Shown piece by piece: positions 46,325 through 53,087 of a stretch of DNA of 64,000 nt (its first letter is position 1; each line of letters opens with the position of its first letter). The translations under genes were made by a program, and so were the position numbers. The stretch comes from Scandinavium hiltneri (GTDB lineage: Bacteria > Pseudomonadota > Gammaproteobacteria > Enterobacterales > Enterobacteriaceae), in assembly GCF_024764835.1 (NCBI RefSeq), contig NZ_JALIGE010000076.1, positions 372,001 to 436,000 of the forward strand. The letters run 5' to 3'. Below the pieces are notes generated by a model that worked only from the letters and a program-made list of their open reading frames with translations, made no database searches and had not been told where the DNA came from.

Positions 46325-46494
46325 TTCCATAACCTCTGGTTTTTCATGAAGGTGATGGCCGAACCGATCACACTCGGCTTGCGGGTGCGGATAATGATTC
46401 CTTTATGGCCGCGACCGTGGGTGATGGTGAAATTAATCGGGGTCAGGTTCTGCTGGTTACGCAAAAGCTGAGCAATGCAACGAGGCTCTTTCAT
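46315..46494 (-). CDS. Small Fil-like protein (P2 orf78 position)
   Basis: A 59-residue basic protein, MKEPRCIAQLLRNQQNLTPI to the end FMKNQRLWKWL. Its place between cox and B and its RNQQNLTPINFTITHGRG core recall the Fil (DUF2724) proteins of phage 186, which delay host division when overexpressed. The family call is tentative. AGGAGC lies just upstream of the ATG. Confidence 0.6.
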   Translation of the reverse strand: MKEPRCIAQLLRNQQNLTPINFTITHGRGHKGIIIRTRKPSVIGSAITFMKNQRLWKWL

Positions 46495-46505
46495 TAAACT
46501 GCTCC

Positions 46506-46880
46506 TTATGCTGCAACTCGACCACGGCCAGACTTGCCGTAGCTGATGCGATTTTTCCAGTCATGCCACTCGGTCGGTGCATCCTCGACTAGTTGGGCGG
46601 CGTATTTATCCCATTCGCGACGGTTAACCCACAGCTCAGCTTTCCCACCCGGTTTCAGAGGGTCAGTCATGTAAAACGCAGGCAACTTGCCAGCCTTTGC
46701 CATCTCAACCACAGCACGAGGGGTTTTGCCGATATACAGCGCGAAGCCCTCCTTTGAAAGCAGGTCTGACGGAGCTGGTGACAACTTGACACTGTGATGC
46801 TTCGGTTTTTCATGATCAGAGATTTCCTCTCTAACTTCGTTTGAAATTTCAGATCTCGTACTCACTTTGCTATCCTCCAT
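46506..46880 (-). CDS. cox: Excisionase/early regulator Cox
   Basis: A 124-residue Cox protein that in P2 represses the Pc promoter and acts as directionality factor for excision. The family core is SKEGFALYIGKTPRAVVEMAKAGKLPAFYMTDPLKPGGKAELWVNRREWDKY, a winged-helix-like excisionase fold. P2 Cox has only 91 residues; here about 40 extra charged residues precede the core, starting MEDSKVSTRSEISNEV. An internal TTG start nearer the core cannot be excluded. The 10-bp repeats at 46895-46924 lie directly upstream. Confidence 0.88.
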   Translation of the reverse strand: MEDSKVSTRSEISNEVREEISDHEKPKHHSVKLSPAPSDLLSKEGFALYIGKTPRAVVEMAKAGKLPAFYMTDPLKPGGKAELWVNRREWDKYAAQLVEDAPTEWHDWKNRISYGKSGRGRVAA

Positions 46881-46894
46881 ATTGTTTCCACGCC

Positions 46895-46924
46895 AATTAG
46901 AGCCAGTTAGAGTCAATTAGCGCC
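46895..46924 (+). repeat. Three phased 10-bp Cox-box-like repeats (early control region)
   Basis: aaTTAGAGCC, agTTAGAGTC and aaTTAGCGCC are adjacent direct repeats with exact 10-bp period, resembling the P2 cox box (TTAAAGNCA). They sit between divergent cox and C, where Cox should shut off the repressor promoter. Binding is inferred. An ACGTAA/TTACGT inverted repeat at 46944-46966 near the C start could be a repressor operator. Confidence 0.65.
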
Positions 46925-46971
46925 GATGGGAACTTATCAACTAACGTAAAGATTACGGAGTTACGTATTTT

Positions 46972-47271
46972 ATGTCAACACAAGTAGCTGAGAAACTGAA
47001 GCTCATGCGTGAGTCAGAGCGTCTAAAAATGAAGGAACTCTCTGAAATTACAGGGATTAACTACACTACATACGCTGGGTATGAACAGGGAAAAGCCCGG
47101 ATGTCTCTTGAAAACGTCCAAAAGCTTTTCAAGCCAACGCGTTTCCGTAAGTACCGTGATTGGTTTTTATTTGACGAAGTGGATCCATCATCCGGGCAAA
47201 TTGCGCCGGCACTCGCACACTTTGGGCCAGAAAACGAAACATCATCCCACTCCGACCAAAAGACTGGCTAA
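46972..47271 (+). CDS. C: Lysogeny repressor C
   Basis: A 99-residue repressor, the same length as P2 C, with an N-terminal helix-turn-helix (MKELSEITGINYTTYAGYEQGKARM) and the diagnostic SGQIAPALAHFGPEN near the C-terminus. It is small and lacks a RecA-cleavable domain, so induction would not follow SOS as in lambda (family knowledge). GGAG precedes the ATG. It is divergent from cox and followed by int, with which it should share a transcript. Confidence 0.94.
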   Translation: MSTQVAEKLKLMRESERLKMKELSEITGINYTTYAGYEQGKARMSLENVQKLFKPTRFRKYRDWFLFDEVDPSSGQIAPALAHFGPENETSSHSDQKTG

Positions 47272-47367
47272 CGGTCTACGGGGCTTATCTGTGCAGTAAA
47301 TGCACAAAAGAAGATTGCTACATAAACACGCGTGAAAGAGTACCCAGCCGTATCATCGAGGTGACCT

Positions 47368-48378
47368 ATGTCCGTTAAAAAACTCGATGATGGCCGATAT
47401 GAAGTGGACGTTAGACCGCAGGGCGCAGACGGAAAACGCATCCGGCGGAAATTCAGTACAAAGGGCGAGGCTCAGACGTTTGAGCGTCATGTACTCGTTA
47501 ACTATCACAATAAGGAATGGCTTGAGAAACCGGCAGACCGGCGCAAGCTGACAGAACTGCTGGACCGATGGTGGATCTATCATGGAAAAACCCACGCAAG
47601 GGGCGAGATAGAAAAGGGTCGCCTGACGACGATAATCACGAGGTTTGGGGATATGGGCATTCACAGGGCCGACCAACTGACCAAAAAATCAATTATCGAT
47701 TATCGCGTAACCCTAATGAATGAAGGACTCAAGCCATCCAGCGTAAACAGGCACGTCGCCATACTGAGCGGCATGTTTACCAAACTTATTGATGCTGACG
47801 AGTATCACGGCGGCAATCCTCTTCATGAGGTGAAACGCCTTAAAGAAGCTCAAACAGAAATGGCGTTCCTGTCCACCGATGAGATAGAGATGCTGCTCTC
47901 GCGGCTGGAAGGAGACGAATTGAATGTGGCACTGATCTGCCTGGCTACTGGTGGCCGGTGGGGCGAGGTTTCAGGTTTGAAGGCTGAGCACATCATTCAG
48001 CAGGTGGTCACCTTCATGAAAACCAAAAACGGGAAACGACGCTCAGTGCCGATTTCTGTCGAGCTGGCGGAGCGCATTAAGACCAAAAACAGCGGTCCAC
48101 TGTTTAGGGCAAAATACAGCACTGTCCGCAGAATATTGAAAGAGATAAAGCCCGATCTGCCTGATGGGCAGGCGGTACACGTAATGAGGCATACATTCGC
48201 CACACACTTTATAATGAATGGAGGTAATATAATTACATTGCAGCGCATTCTAGGGCACTCGAACATCCAGCAAACGATGATTTACGCGCACTTTGCCCCG
48301 GACTTTTTACAGGATGCAGTGATACTCAACCCGCTGTCCAAAATGTCCAGAATGTGTCCACAAACCAGAGTTAACTAG
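47368..48378 (+). CDS. int: P2-type tyrosine integrase
   Basis: A 336-residue tyrosine recombinase close to P2 Int along its length. The N-terminal arm-binding part is MSVKKLDDGRYEVDVRPQG. Catalytic residues are R197 (TGGRWGE), H271 and R274 (HVMRHTFATH), H297 (LGHSNI) and Y306 (MIYAHF). It should recombine attP with attB in pflA. The gene runs toward pflA; its TAG lies 16 bp before the new pflA ATG, so int and pflA may share a message and be translationally coupled. Confidence 0.96.
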   Translation: MSVKKLDDGRYEVDVRPQGADGKRIRRKFSTKGEAQTFERHVLVNYHNKEWLEKPADRRKLTELLDRWWIYHGKTHARGEIEKGRLTTIITRFGDMGIHRADQLTKKSIIDYRVTLMNEGLKPSSVNRHVAILSGMFTKLIDADEYHGGNPLHEVKRLKEAQTEMAFLSTDEIEMLLSRLEGDELNVALICLATGGRWGEVSGLKAEHIIQQVVTFMKTKNGKRRSVPISVELAERIKTKNSGPLFRAKYSTVRRILKEIKPDLPDGQAVHVMRHTFATHFIMNGGNIITLQRILGHSNIQQTMIYAHFAPDFLQDAVILNPLSKMSRMCPQTRVN

Positions 48379-48393
48379 AGCTAATCAGAGCGA
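48364..48393 (+). repeat. Three phased 10-bp Cox-box-like repeats at the right prophage end
   Basis: aCCAGAGTta, aCTAGAGCta and aTCAGAGCga are three direct 10-bp units resembling those at 46895-46924 in the same orientation. They overlap the int stop and end 1 bp before the new pflA ATG. In P2, Cox binds next to attP to drive excision, and the same is inferred here. Confidence 0.6.
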
Positions 48394-48394
48394 T

Positions 48395-49192
48395 ATGAGT
48401 AATTTAACTAGTTGTAATTTAAAAGAAAACACTGATAACTCAGAGGTTGCAAAGCCAGTAATTGGTCGCATTCACTCCTTTGAATCCTGTGGCACCGTCG
48501 ATGGCCCAGGCATCCGTTTTATCACCTTCTTCCAGGGCTGCCTGATGCGCTGCCTGTATTGCCATAACCGCGATACCTGGGATACCCACGGCGGCAAAGA
48601 AATTACGGTTGAAGAACTCATGAAAGAAGTGGTGACCTATCGCCACTTTATGAATGCGTCCGGCGGCGGCGTAACGGCCTCCGGCGGCGAAGCCATTTTA
48701 CAGGCTGAATTTGTGCGTGATTGGTTCCGGGCCTGCCGTAAAGAAGGCATTCATACCTGCCTCGACACCAACGGTTTTGTTCGTCGTTACGATCCGGTGA
48801 TTGATGAACTGCTCGAAGTGACTGACCTGGTCATGCTTGATCTCAAACAGATGAACGACGAGATCCATCAGAATTTAGTCGGCGTGTCTAATCATCGTAC
48901 GCTGGAATTCTGTCGTTACCTGGCGAACAAAAATATTAACGTCTGGATCCGCTACGTGGTTGTTCCTGGCTGGTCTGACGATGACGATTCTGCGCACCGC
49001 CTGGGGGAATTTACCCGCGATATGGGCAACGTCGAGAAAATCGAGCTTCTGCCTTATCATGAACTTGGCAAACACAAATGGGTGGCGATGGGCGAAGAGT
49101 ACAAGCTGGACGGCGTGCATCCACCGAAGAAAGAAACAATGGATCGCGTGAAAGGTATCCTTGAGCAATACGGCCACAAAGTCATGTACTGA
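48395..49192 (+). CDS. pflA: Pyruvate formate-lyase activating enzyme with phage-derived N-terminus
   Basis: A radical SAM enzyme that generates the glycyl radical of PflB. From the 22nd residue onward (VIGRIHSFESCGTVDG) it follows E. coli PflA, including the CLMRCLYC cluster motif (CxxxCxxC) and the SAM-binding SGGGVTASGGE. The native first two residues MS are replaced by 21 residues (MSNLTSCNLKENTDNSEVAK, then P) encoded by prophage DNA up to the attR core. Length is 265 against 246 residues. No other ATG, GTG or TTG lies in frame between 48395 and the core, so this start, with weak GAG 5 bases upstream, must be used unless an upstream non-ATG start is. Expression likely depends on prophage transcription (inference). 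Confidence 0.93.
   Translation: MSNLTSCNLKENTDNSEVAKPVIGRIHSFESCGTVDGPGIRFITFFQGCLMRCLYCHNRDTWDTHGGKEITVEELMKEVVTYRHFMNASGGGVTASGGEAILQAEFVRDWFRACRKEGIHTCLDTNGFVRRYDPVIDELLEVTDLVMLDLKQMNDEIHQNLVGVSNHRTLEFCRYLANKNINVWIRYVVVPGWSDDDDSAHRLGEFTRDMGNVEKIELLPYHELGKHKWVAMGEEYKLDGVHPPKKETMDRVKGILEQYGHKVMY
48456..48466. repeat. attR core (11 bp)
   Basis: The second copy of CAGTAATTGGT, followed by CGCATTCAC, the continuation of pflA. Excision between the two copies would restore ATG TCA GTA ATT GGT CGC, the native pflA start. Confidence 0.88.
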
Positions 49193-49197
49193 CTCAG

Positions 49198-49222
49198 ACA
49201 GCCTCTTCGGAGGCTGTTTTTA
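49198..49222 (+). terminator. Terminator of pflA
   Basis: ACAGCCTC, loop TTCG and GAGGCTGT are followed by TTTTA, 6 bases past the pflA stop. It overlaps the end of the convergent LysR gene. Confidence 0.88.
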
Positions 49223-50092
49223 TATCCTCTCTTCCATCGCCGTTAGCAGTTGCGCCAGCATAGGCGCACCGATCACACCTGGTTTCCAGAGTGCCACCAG
49301 CGGATGTGCCAGCCCCGTCGTCCCCATCTCGGTATCAATTCTCGCCACGCCTTCCAGCCGTTCTGCGCAAAAATGCTCCGGCAGAAACGCCCAGCCACAG
49401 CCACGTTGCAACAGCCCTTCCAGCAAGGTTATCTCATTGACATGAATCAGCCTGTCCGCGATACGAATGCGCCCGGCAAGGGAGGGAGGAAGATCACGAA
49501 ACGGCATCAGCTGCGGTTGCGAGGCCAAATGCAGCAGAGACACTGGCTGTTTAGGGAAATAATCTTCACGGGCATACACCGCAAGCGAAACGCTCCCAAC
49601 CGCGCGCCAGTGCAGGTGATCGTTCACGGAACGGTTTACGGCCTGAAAAAGACCGAGATCGACGCTGCCCTCATCCAGCCATTGCTCGGCCTGACCGCGC
49701 TCACAGGCGATCATATCCAGCTGAATATGTTGTGCCTGAAGCCGCTCTGCCAGTTTCAGCAACAGCGCGCGTGGCGTAAAGAGGTCATAACACAGGGTCA
49801 GATGCGTTTCGAGGGTGTCAGGAATGTGCCGGGCGATACGCGAAAAGGCTTCGGCCTCATGCAGAAAGAGTCTTGCCTGGCGATAAAGCAGCTGGCCTTG
49901 CGGCGTCAACGTTAACGGCCTTGTCGAACGGTCAAACAGTGCGTAGCCAAGATCCACTTCCAGATACTCGAGCAGTTCGCTGACAGTGGTGCGATCCTTT
50001 TTCAACTTTTTCGCCGCCTGGGTCAGCGTGCCGGTTTCGCACACGCAGGCAAACGCTTCAATTTGAGCAAGCGTAAAACGCAACAACTCCAT
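49220..50092 (-). CDS. LysR-family transcriptional regulator, target unknown
   Basis: A 290-residue LysR regulator. The N-terminal winged HTH is MELLRFTLAQIEAFACVCETGTLTQAAKKLKKDRTTVSELLEYLE, and the C-terminal part is the periplasmic-binding-like effector domain. It lies between pflA and ycaD, where E. coli has ycaK, ycaN and ycaM; whether it is YcaN cannot be decided from memory. The long linker helix and the alternative second hit LFDRSTRPLTLTPQGQ are standard. Its inducer and targets are unknown. Confidence 0.88.
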   Translation of the reverse strand: MELLRFTLAQIEAFACVCETGTLTQAAKKLKKDRTTVSELLEYLEVDLGYALFDRSTRPLTLTPQGQLLYRQARLFLHEAEAFSRIARHIPDTLETHLTLCYDLFTPRALLLKLAERLQAQHIQLDMIACERGQAEQWLDEGSVDLGLFQAVNRSVNDHLHWRAVGSVSLAVYAREDYFPKQPVSLLHLASQPQLMPFRDLPPSLAGRIRIADRLIHVNEITLLEGLLQRGCGWAFLPEHFCAERLEGVARIDTEMGTTGLAHPLVALWKPGVIGAPMLAQLLTAMEERI

Positions 50093-50144
50093 CGGATATC
50101 CTTCTTTGTAAAGAGGAGGTTACCTTACCGGAGAGTCGAGAAAG

Positions 50145-50171
50145 AAAAAAGCCTGTCAGTCGACAGGCTTT
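50145..50171 (-). terminator. Terminator of ycaD
   Basis: On the minus strand AAGCCTGTC, a 4-base loop and GACAGGCTT are followed by TTTTTTC, directly after the ycaD stop. Confidence 0.85.
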
Positions 50172-50176
50172 GGTTA

Positions 50177-51322
50177 TCAGGCGTGTGCCACTGGCGTTGG
50201 GTGATGCCCGGCTTTGCGCAGCAGCATCAACAAGTAGATAAACGACACGCTGGCGATCATCACAAACAGCAGATTGTCAGAATAGTTCTGCATAAGCATC
50301 GACGTAAACGTAGGTCCCAGCAGGCTGCCGATGGTGTAGCTCAGCAACAACGCCTGGTTCATCGCTACCAGCTGATGATGTTCAACTTTCTCGCAAGCCC
50401 AGGCCATCGCTACCGGATACAGCGTAAAGCCCGCAGCACCCAGAATAAACAGCGTAGGTGCCATCGCCGCACCGCTCAGCATTGCCAGGCAGCCGAGGAT
50501 CACTACAAACACTTGCACGCGCAGCACCAGCAAACGACCGTAACGATCGGCCAAACGACCCACCGGCCATTGGCCGAGGATCCCGGCGCTGACCATGACC
50601 GCCATCCAGAAGCCAATGCCTGAATCGCTGACGCCCTGATGATTGAGCCACAGCGGCATCAGCCCATATAACGAGCCGAGAACAATCCCGGAGATAATGC
50701 AGCCGTTAACGCCTAAACGCGCGTGGCGCAGTTTTAGCATCGGCCAGACCAGCGTGGGCGCCTCTTCGCTAGTCTGATTCGTAATTCGGGTAAACAACAG
50801 CGGCAGAACTGCAGCCAACACCATGCCGGTAACCCACGGCAGGACGCTCATCAGGTCTGTTGGGAATTTGCTGACCATCAACTGGCCCAGCACGGTGCCG
50901 ACGTAGTAAACCATCATATAAGCCGCCAGCAGGCGCCCGCGGTTACGGGAGGTGCCGCTGCACATCAGCGCGCTTTCGACCACCACCCAAATCATCGCGC
51001 AGCCCACACCGGCGAGGAAACGCCAGCTGAGCCAGCTCCAGAAACCCATGGTTAGCCCCAACCCGACGCAGCCTACAGCGAAAATTAATGACGCGAGGTA
51101 ATAGCTACGATTAAAGCCGAGACGTTTGATCAATCGCCCGCAGAGCAACGTTCCTACCAGGTTACCGGTGAAATACGACGAACTCACCATCCCCACCTGC
51201 CAGGTTGGCAAATGATCGTGGGCGAGCCAAAGCGGGACGAGCGTATTCAGCACCGCAATCGCCAGCGTCAACAAAAGTAAGCCACAGAGCAATAAAAGCA
51301 CTGGGCGGGAATACGTGGACAT
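50177..51322 (-). CDS. ycaD: MFS transporter YcaD
   Basis: A 381-residue major facilitator protein with about twelve hydrophobic segments. It opens MSTYSRPVLLLLCGLLLLTLAIAVLNTLVPLWL, and the MFS motif region LCGRLIKRLGFNRSYYLASL lies after helix 2. GQWPVGRLADRYGRLLVL is the matching motif in the second half. The substrate of E. coli YcaD is not established. Confidence 0.92.
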   Translation of the reverse strand: MSTYSRPVLLLLCGLLLLTLAIAVLNTLVPLWLAHDHLPTWQVGMVSSSYFTGNLVGTLLCGRLIKRLGFNRSYYLASLIFAVGCVGLGLTMGFWSWLSWRFLAGVGCAMIWVVVESALMCSGTSRNRGRLLAAYMMVYYVGTVLGQLMVSKFPTDLMSVLPWVTGMVLAAVLPLLFTRITNQTSEEAPTLVWPMLKLRHARLGVNGCIISGIVLGSLYGLMPLWLNHQGVSDSGIGFWMAVMVSAGILGQWPVGRLADRYGRLLVLRVQVFVVILGCLAMLSGAAMAPTLFILGAAGFTLYPVAMAWACEKVEHHQLVAMNQALLLSYTIGSLLGPTFTSMLMQNYSDNLLFVMIASVSFIYLLMLLRKAGHHPTPVAHA

Positions 51323-51557
51323 GGATATAAACCGTGAGGAAGTTCAGAATTCGAGCGCATCATGCCACCGCCGTTGGCAAAGTCAATTGCCTCCAGACCA
51401 GAGCTGGCGCGGTTTTCAGGGGAACAATAGAAGTTTTTTATCTAGCGGAGCGGCAATGAAATTTATTTTTAAATTATTCCATTGTTTTTATTAGGTAATC
51501 GGGAATATAACGGCTTATTTTCAGTTGAAAAATTTCATGGATGGGGCGCATTTTTTG

Positions 51558-51587
51558 TTGCGCCGGATCGTTGCAATCCGGCGCAAT
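51558..51587. repeat. REP-like hairpin downstream of dmsC
   Basis: TTGCGCCGGAT and ATCCGGCGCAA form an 11-bp stem. On the minus strand, after dmsC, the hairpin is followed by A-rich rather than T-rich sequence, so it looks like a REP-type element or RNA stabiliser rather than a classical terminator. The rest of the 51323-51594 gap is AT-rich and holds the ycaD upstream region, with no gene seen. Confidence 0.5.
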
Positions 51588-51594
51588 AAACAGC

Positions 51595-52458
51595 TTAGCT
51601 GGCGACGGCCATTCCGACGGTCATATGCAGACCGTAGAATACGCCGCGGCCGATGAGCTCACCCACGAACATCAGCACGAAGGCCAGGCTGAGCAGCGGA
51701 ACGGCTGGCTGATGCCCTTTCAGCTGTGGCGCAACCCAGCATACCAGGGCTAACACGAGCACCACCAGACGCCAGGCCATCAGGGAGCCGTACGCCGGAA
51801 CCAGCGCAGAGGCCTGCTGAATGGAGCTGTGAATCGTTGCCAGCTCGCTGCCCTGCATCACCACCACGATGGCACTGACCAGCAGTGCCAGCATCGAAAT
51901 TACCGGCAACAGGCGCATCGCCCAGCCGTCGACGCCAGCCACACGCAGCAGCAGATATCCCAGCAGCGGCCCACCGATAAACATCGTCAGGAAGAAGCTC
52001 ATCGGAGTCCAGATGCTGTACCAGGTCGGCACGGTGTCGATGGTGTTATAAACGCGAACCATCATCCAGACGAAGAAGACGCCCAGCACCATGGTCAACA
52101 CCAGCCACACCGAACGCAGTGCCTGTGGCAGCTTGTTGATAACCGCCAGAAGCCAGCCAATACCGCCGACTGCGAAGAACACCGAGCCGCTTGCAATTTC
52201 ATTACTCAGCGAAGAAGCACCGATCCGGTTCAGAGAGTTAAACGCGCGCAGCGGCGAGCCGAGGTGCAGGATAGAGGCGATAAAGCCCAGTCCCATCAGC
52301 ACCCACAGGCCGAACATGCTCAGTATAACGAGACGCTGCTGCTCACGAGAAAGTTCACCTTTCATCAGCGCCAGTGCCAGAACGATAAAGCCACCGGCGA
52401 CGCATTGCCCGAGGACCGTGAAGATCATCAGAGGCCATTCATGCCATCCACTTCCCAT
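51595..52458 (-). CDS. dmsC: DMSO reductase membrane anchor DmsC
   Basis: A 287-residue inner-membrane quinol-oxidising anchor of DMSO reductase, equal in length to E. coli DmsC when started at MGSGWHEWPLMIFTVLGQC (52458). About eight hydrophobic segments are visible. A longer frame up to 52635 runs into dmsB and is rejected. It starts 1 bp after the dmsB stop. Confidence 0.96.
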   Translation of the reverse strand: MGSGWHEWPLMIFTVLGQCVAGGFIVLALALMKGELSREQQRLVILSMFGLWVLMGLGFIASILHLGSPLRAFNSLNRIGASSLSNEIASGSVFFAVGGIGWLLAVINKLPQALRSVWLVLTMVLGVFFVWMMVRVYNTIDTVPTWYSIWTPMSFFLTMFIGGPLLGYLLLRVAGVDGWAMRLLPVISMLALLVSAIVVVMQGSELATIHSSIQQASALVPAYGSLMAWRLVVLVLALVCWVAPQLKGHQPAVPLLSLAFVLMFVGELIGRGVFYGLHMTVGMAVAS

Positions 52459-52459
52459 C

Positions 52460-53077
52460 TTAAACCTCCTTCGGGTTTGCCAGATAGCCGGTGGTGTCAC
52501 CCGTCGGACGGCTGTTGGCGTTAGGTTTGATAACAATGCTTGGTTTGGTGAAGTGCGCAGACGGCAACGGAGCAACAGCAGCCAAATGACCGTGTTTTTT
52601 ACGCAGCTCTTCAATCGGACCAAAGTCCAGCGCACGCAGCGGACAGGACTCTACACAGATAGGTTTTTTGCCATCCGCAACGCGTTCATGACAGCCGTCG
52701 CATTTGGTCATATGGCCTTTGGCTTCGTTGTACTGCGGCGCGCCGTATGGGCAAGCCATATGGCAGTAGCGACAGCCGATGCACACATCTTCATTCACGA
52801 CGACAAAGCCATCTTCACGTTTATGCATCGCACCGCTCGGACAGACCTTGGTACAAGCCGGGTCTTCGCAGTGGTTACAGGCGATTGACAGGTAGTAGGC
52901 AAACACATTCTGATGCCATGTGCCGTTGTCTTCCTGCCAGTCACCACCGGCATACTCATAAATGCGGCGGAAGCTGACGTCAGGCGTCAAATCTTTGTAG
53001 TCTTTGCAGGCCAGTTCGCAGGTTTTGCAACCGGTGCAGAGACTGGAATCAATAAAAAATCCATACTGAGTGGTCAT
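52460..53077 (-). CDS. dmsB: DMSO reductase iron-sulfur subunit DmsB
   Basis: A 205-residue electron-transfer subunit with four [4Fe-4S] cysteine groups: CTGCKTCELAC, CNHCEDPACTKVC, CIGCRYCHMACPYG and CDGCHERVADGKKPICVESC. It passes electrons from DmsC to DmsA. It lies 10 bp after dmsA. Confidence 0.97.
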   Translation of the reverse strand: MTTQYGFFIDSSLCTGCKTCELACKDYKDLTPDVSFRRIYEYAGGDWQEDNGTWHQNVFAYYLSIACNHCEDPACTKVCPSGAMHKREDGFVVVNEDVCIGCRYCHMACPYGAPQYNEAKGHMTKCDGCHERVADGKKPICVESCPLRALDFGPIEELRKKHGHLAAVAPLPSAHFTKPSIVIKPNANSRPTGDTTGYLANPKEV

Positions 53078-53087
53078 CGGTTACTCC

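Larger units (their letters stand above)
16153..48466. mobile_element. P2-family prophage inserted in pflA
   Basis: About 32.3 kb with the full P2 set: ogr, tail, baseplate, lysis, capsid and packaging genes, cos, replication genes A and B, cox, the C repressor and int, in P2 order and with P2 operon polarity. All structural frames look intact, so the prophage may be functional (inference). It is flanked by the 11-bp att repeat. Two AT-rich insertions lie at the P2 orf30 position (27688-29604) and the tin/old position (38600-42461). There is no extra gene in the P2 Z/fun position between G and FI. Confidence 0.95.

Noticed and set aside
51558..51587. Terminator after dmsC
   Set aside because: The stem is strong, but the minus-strand tail is A-rich, so it is listed as a REP-like hairpin instead.
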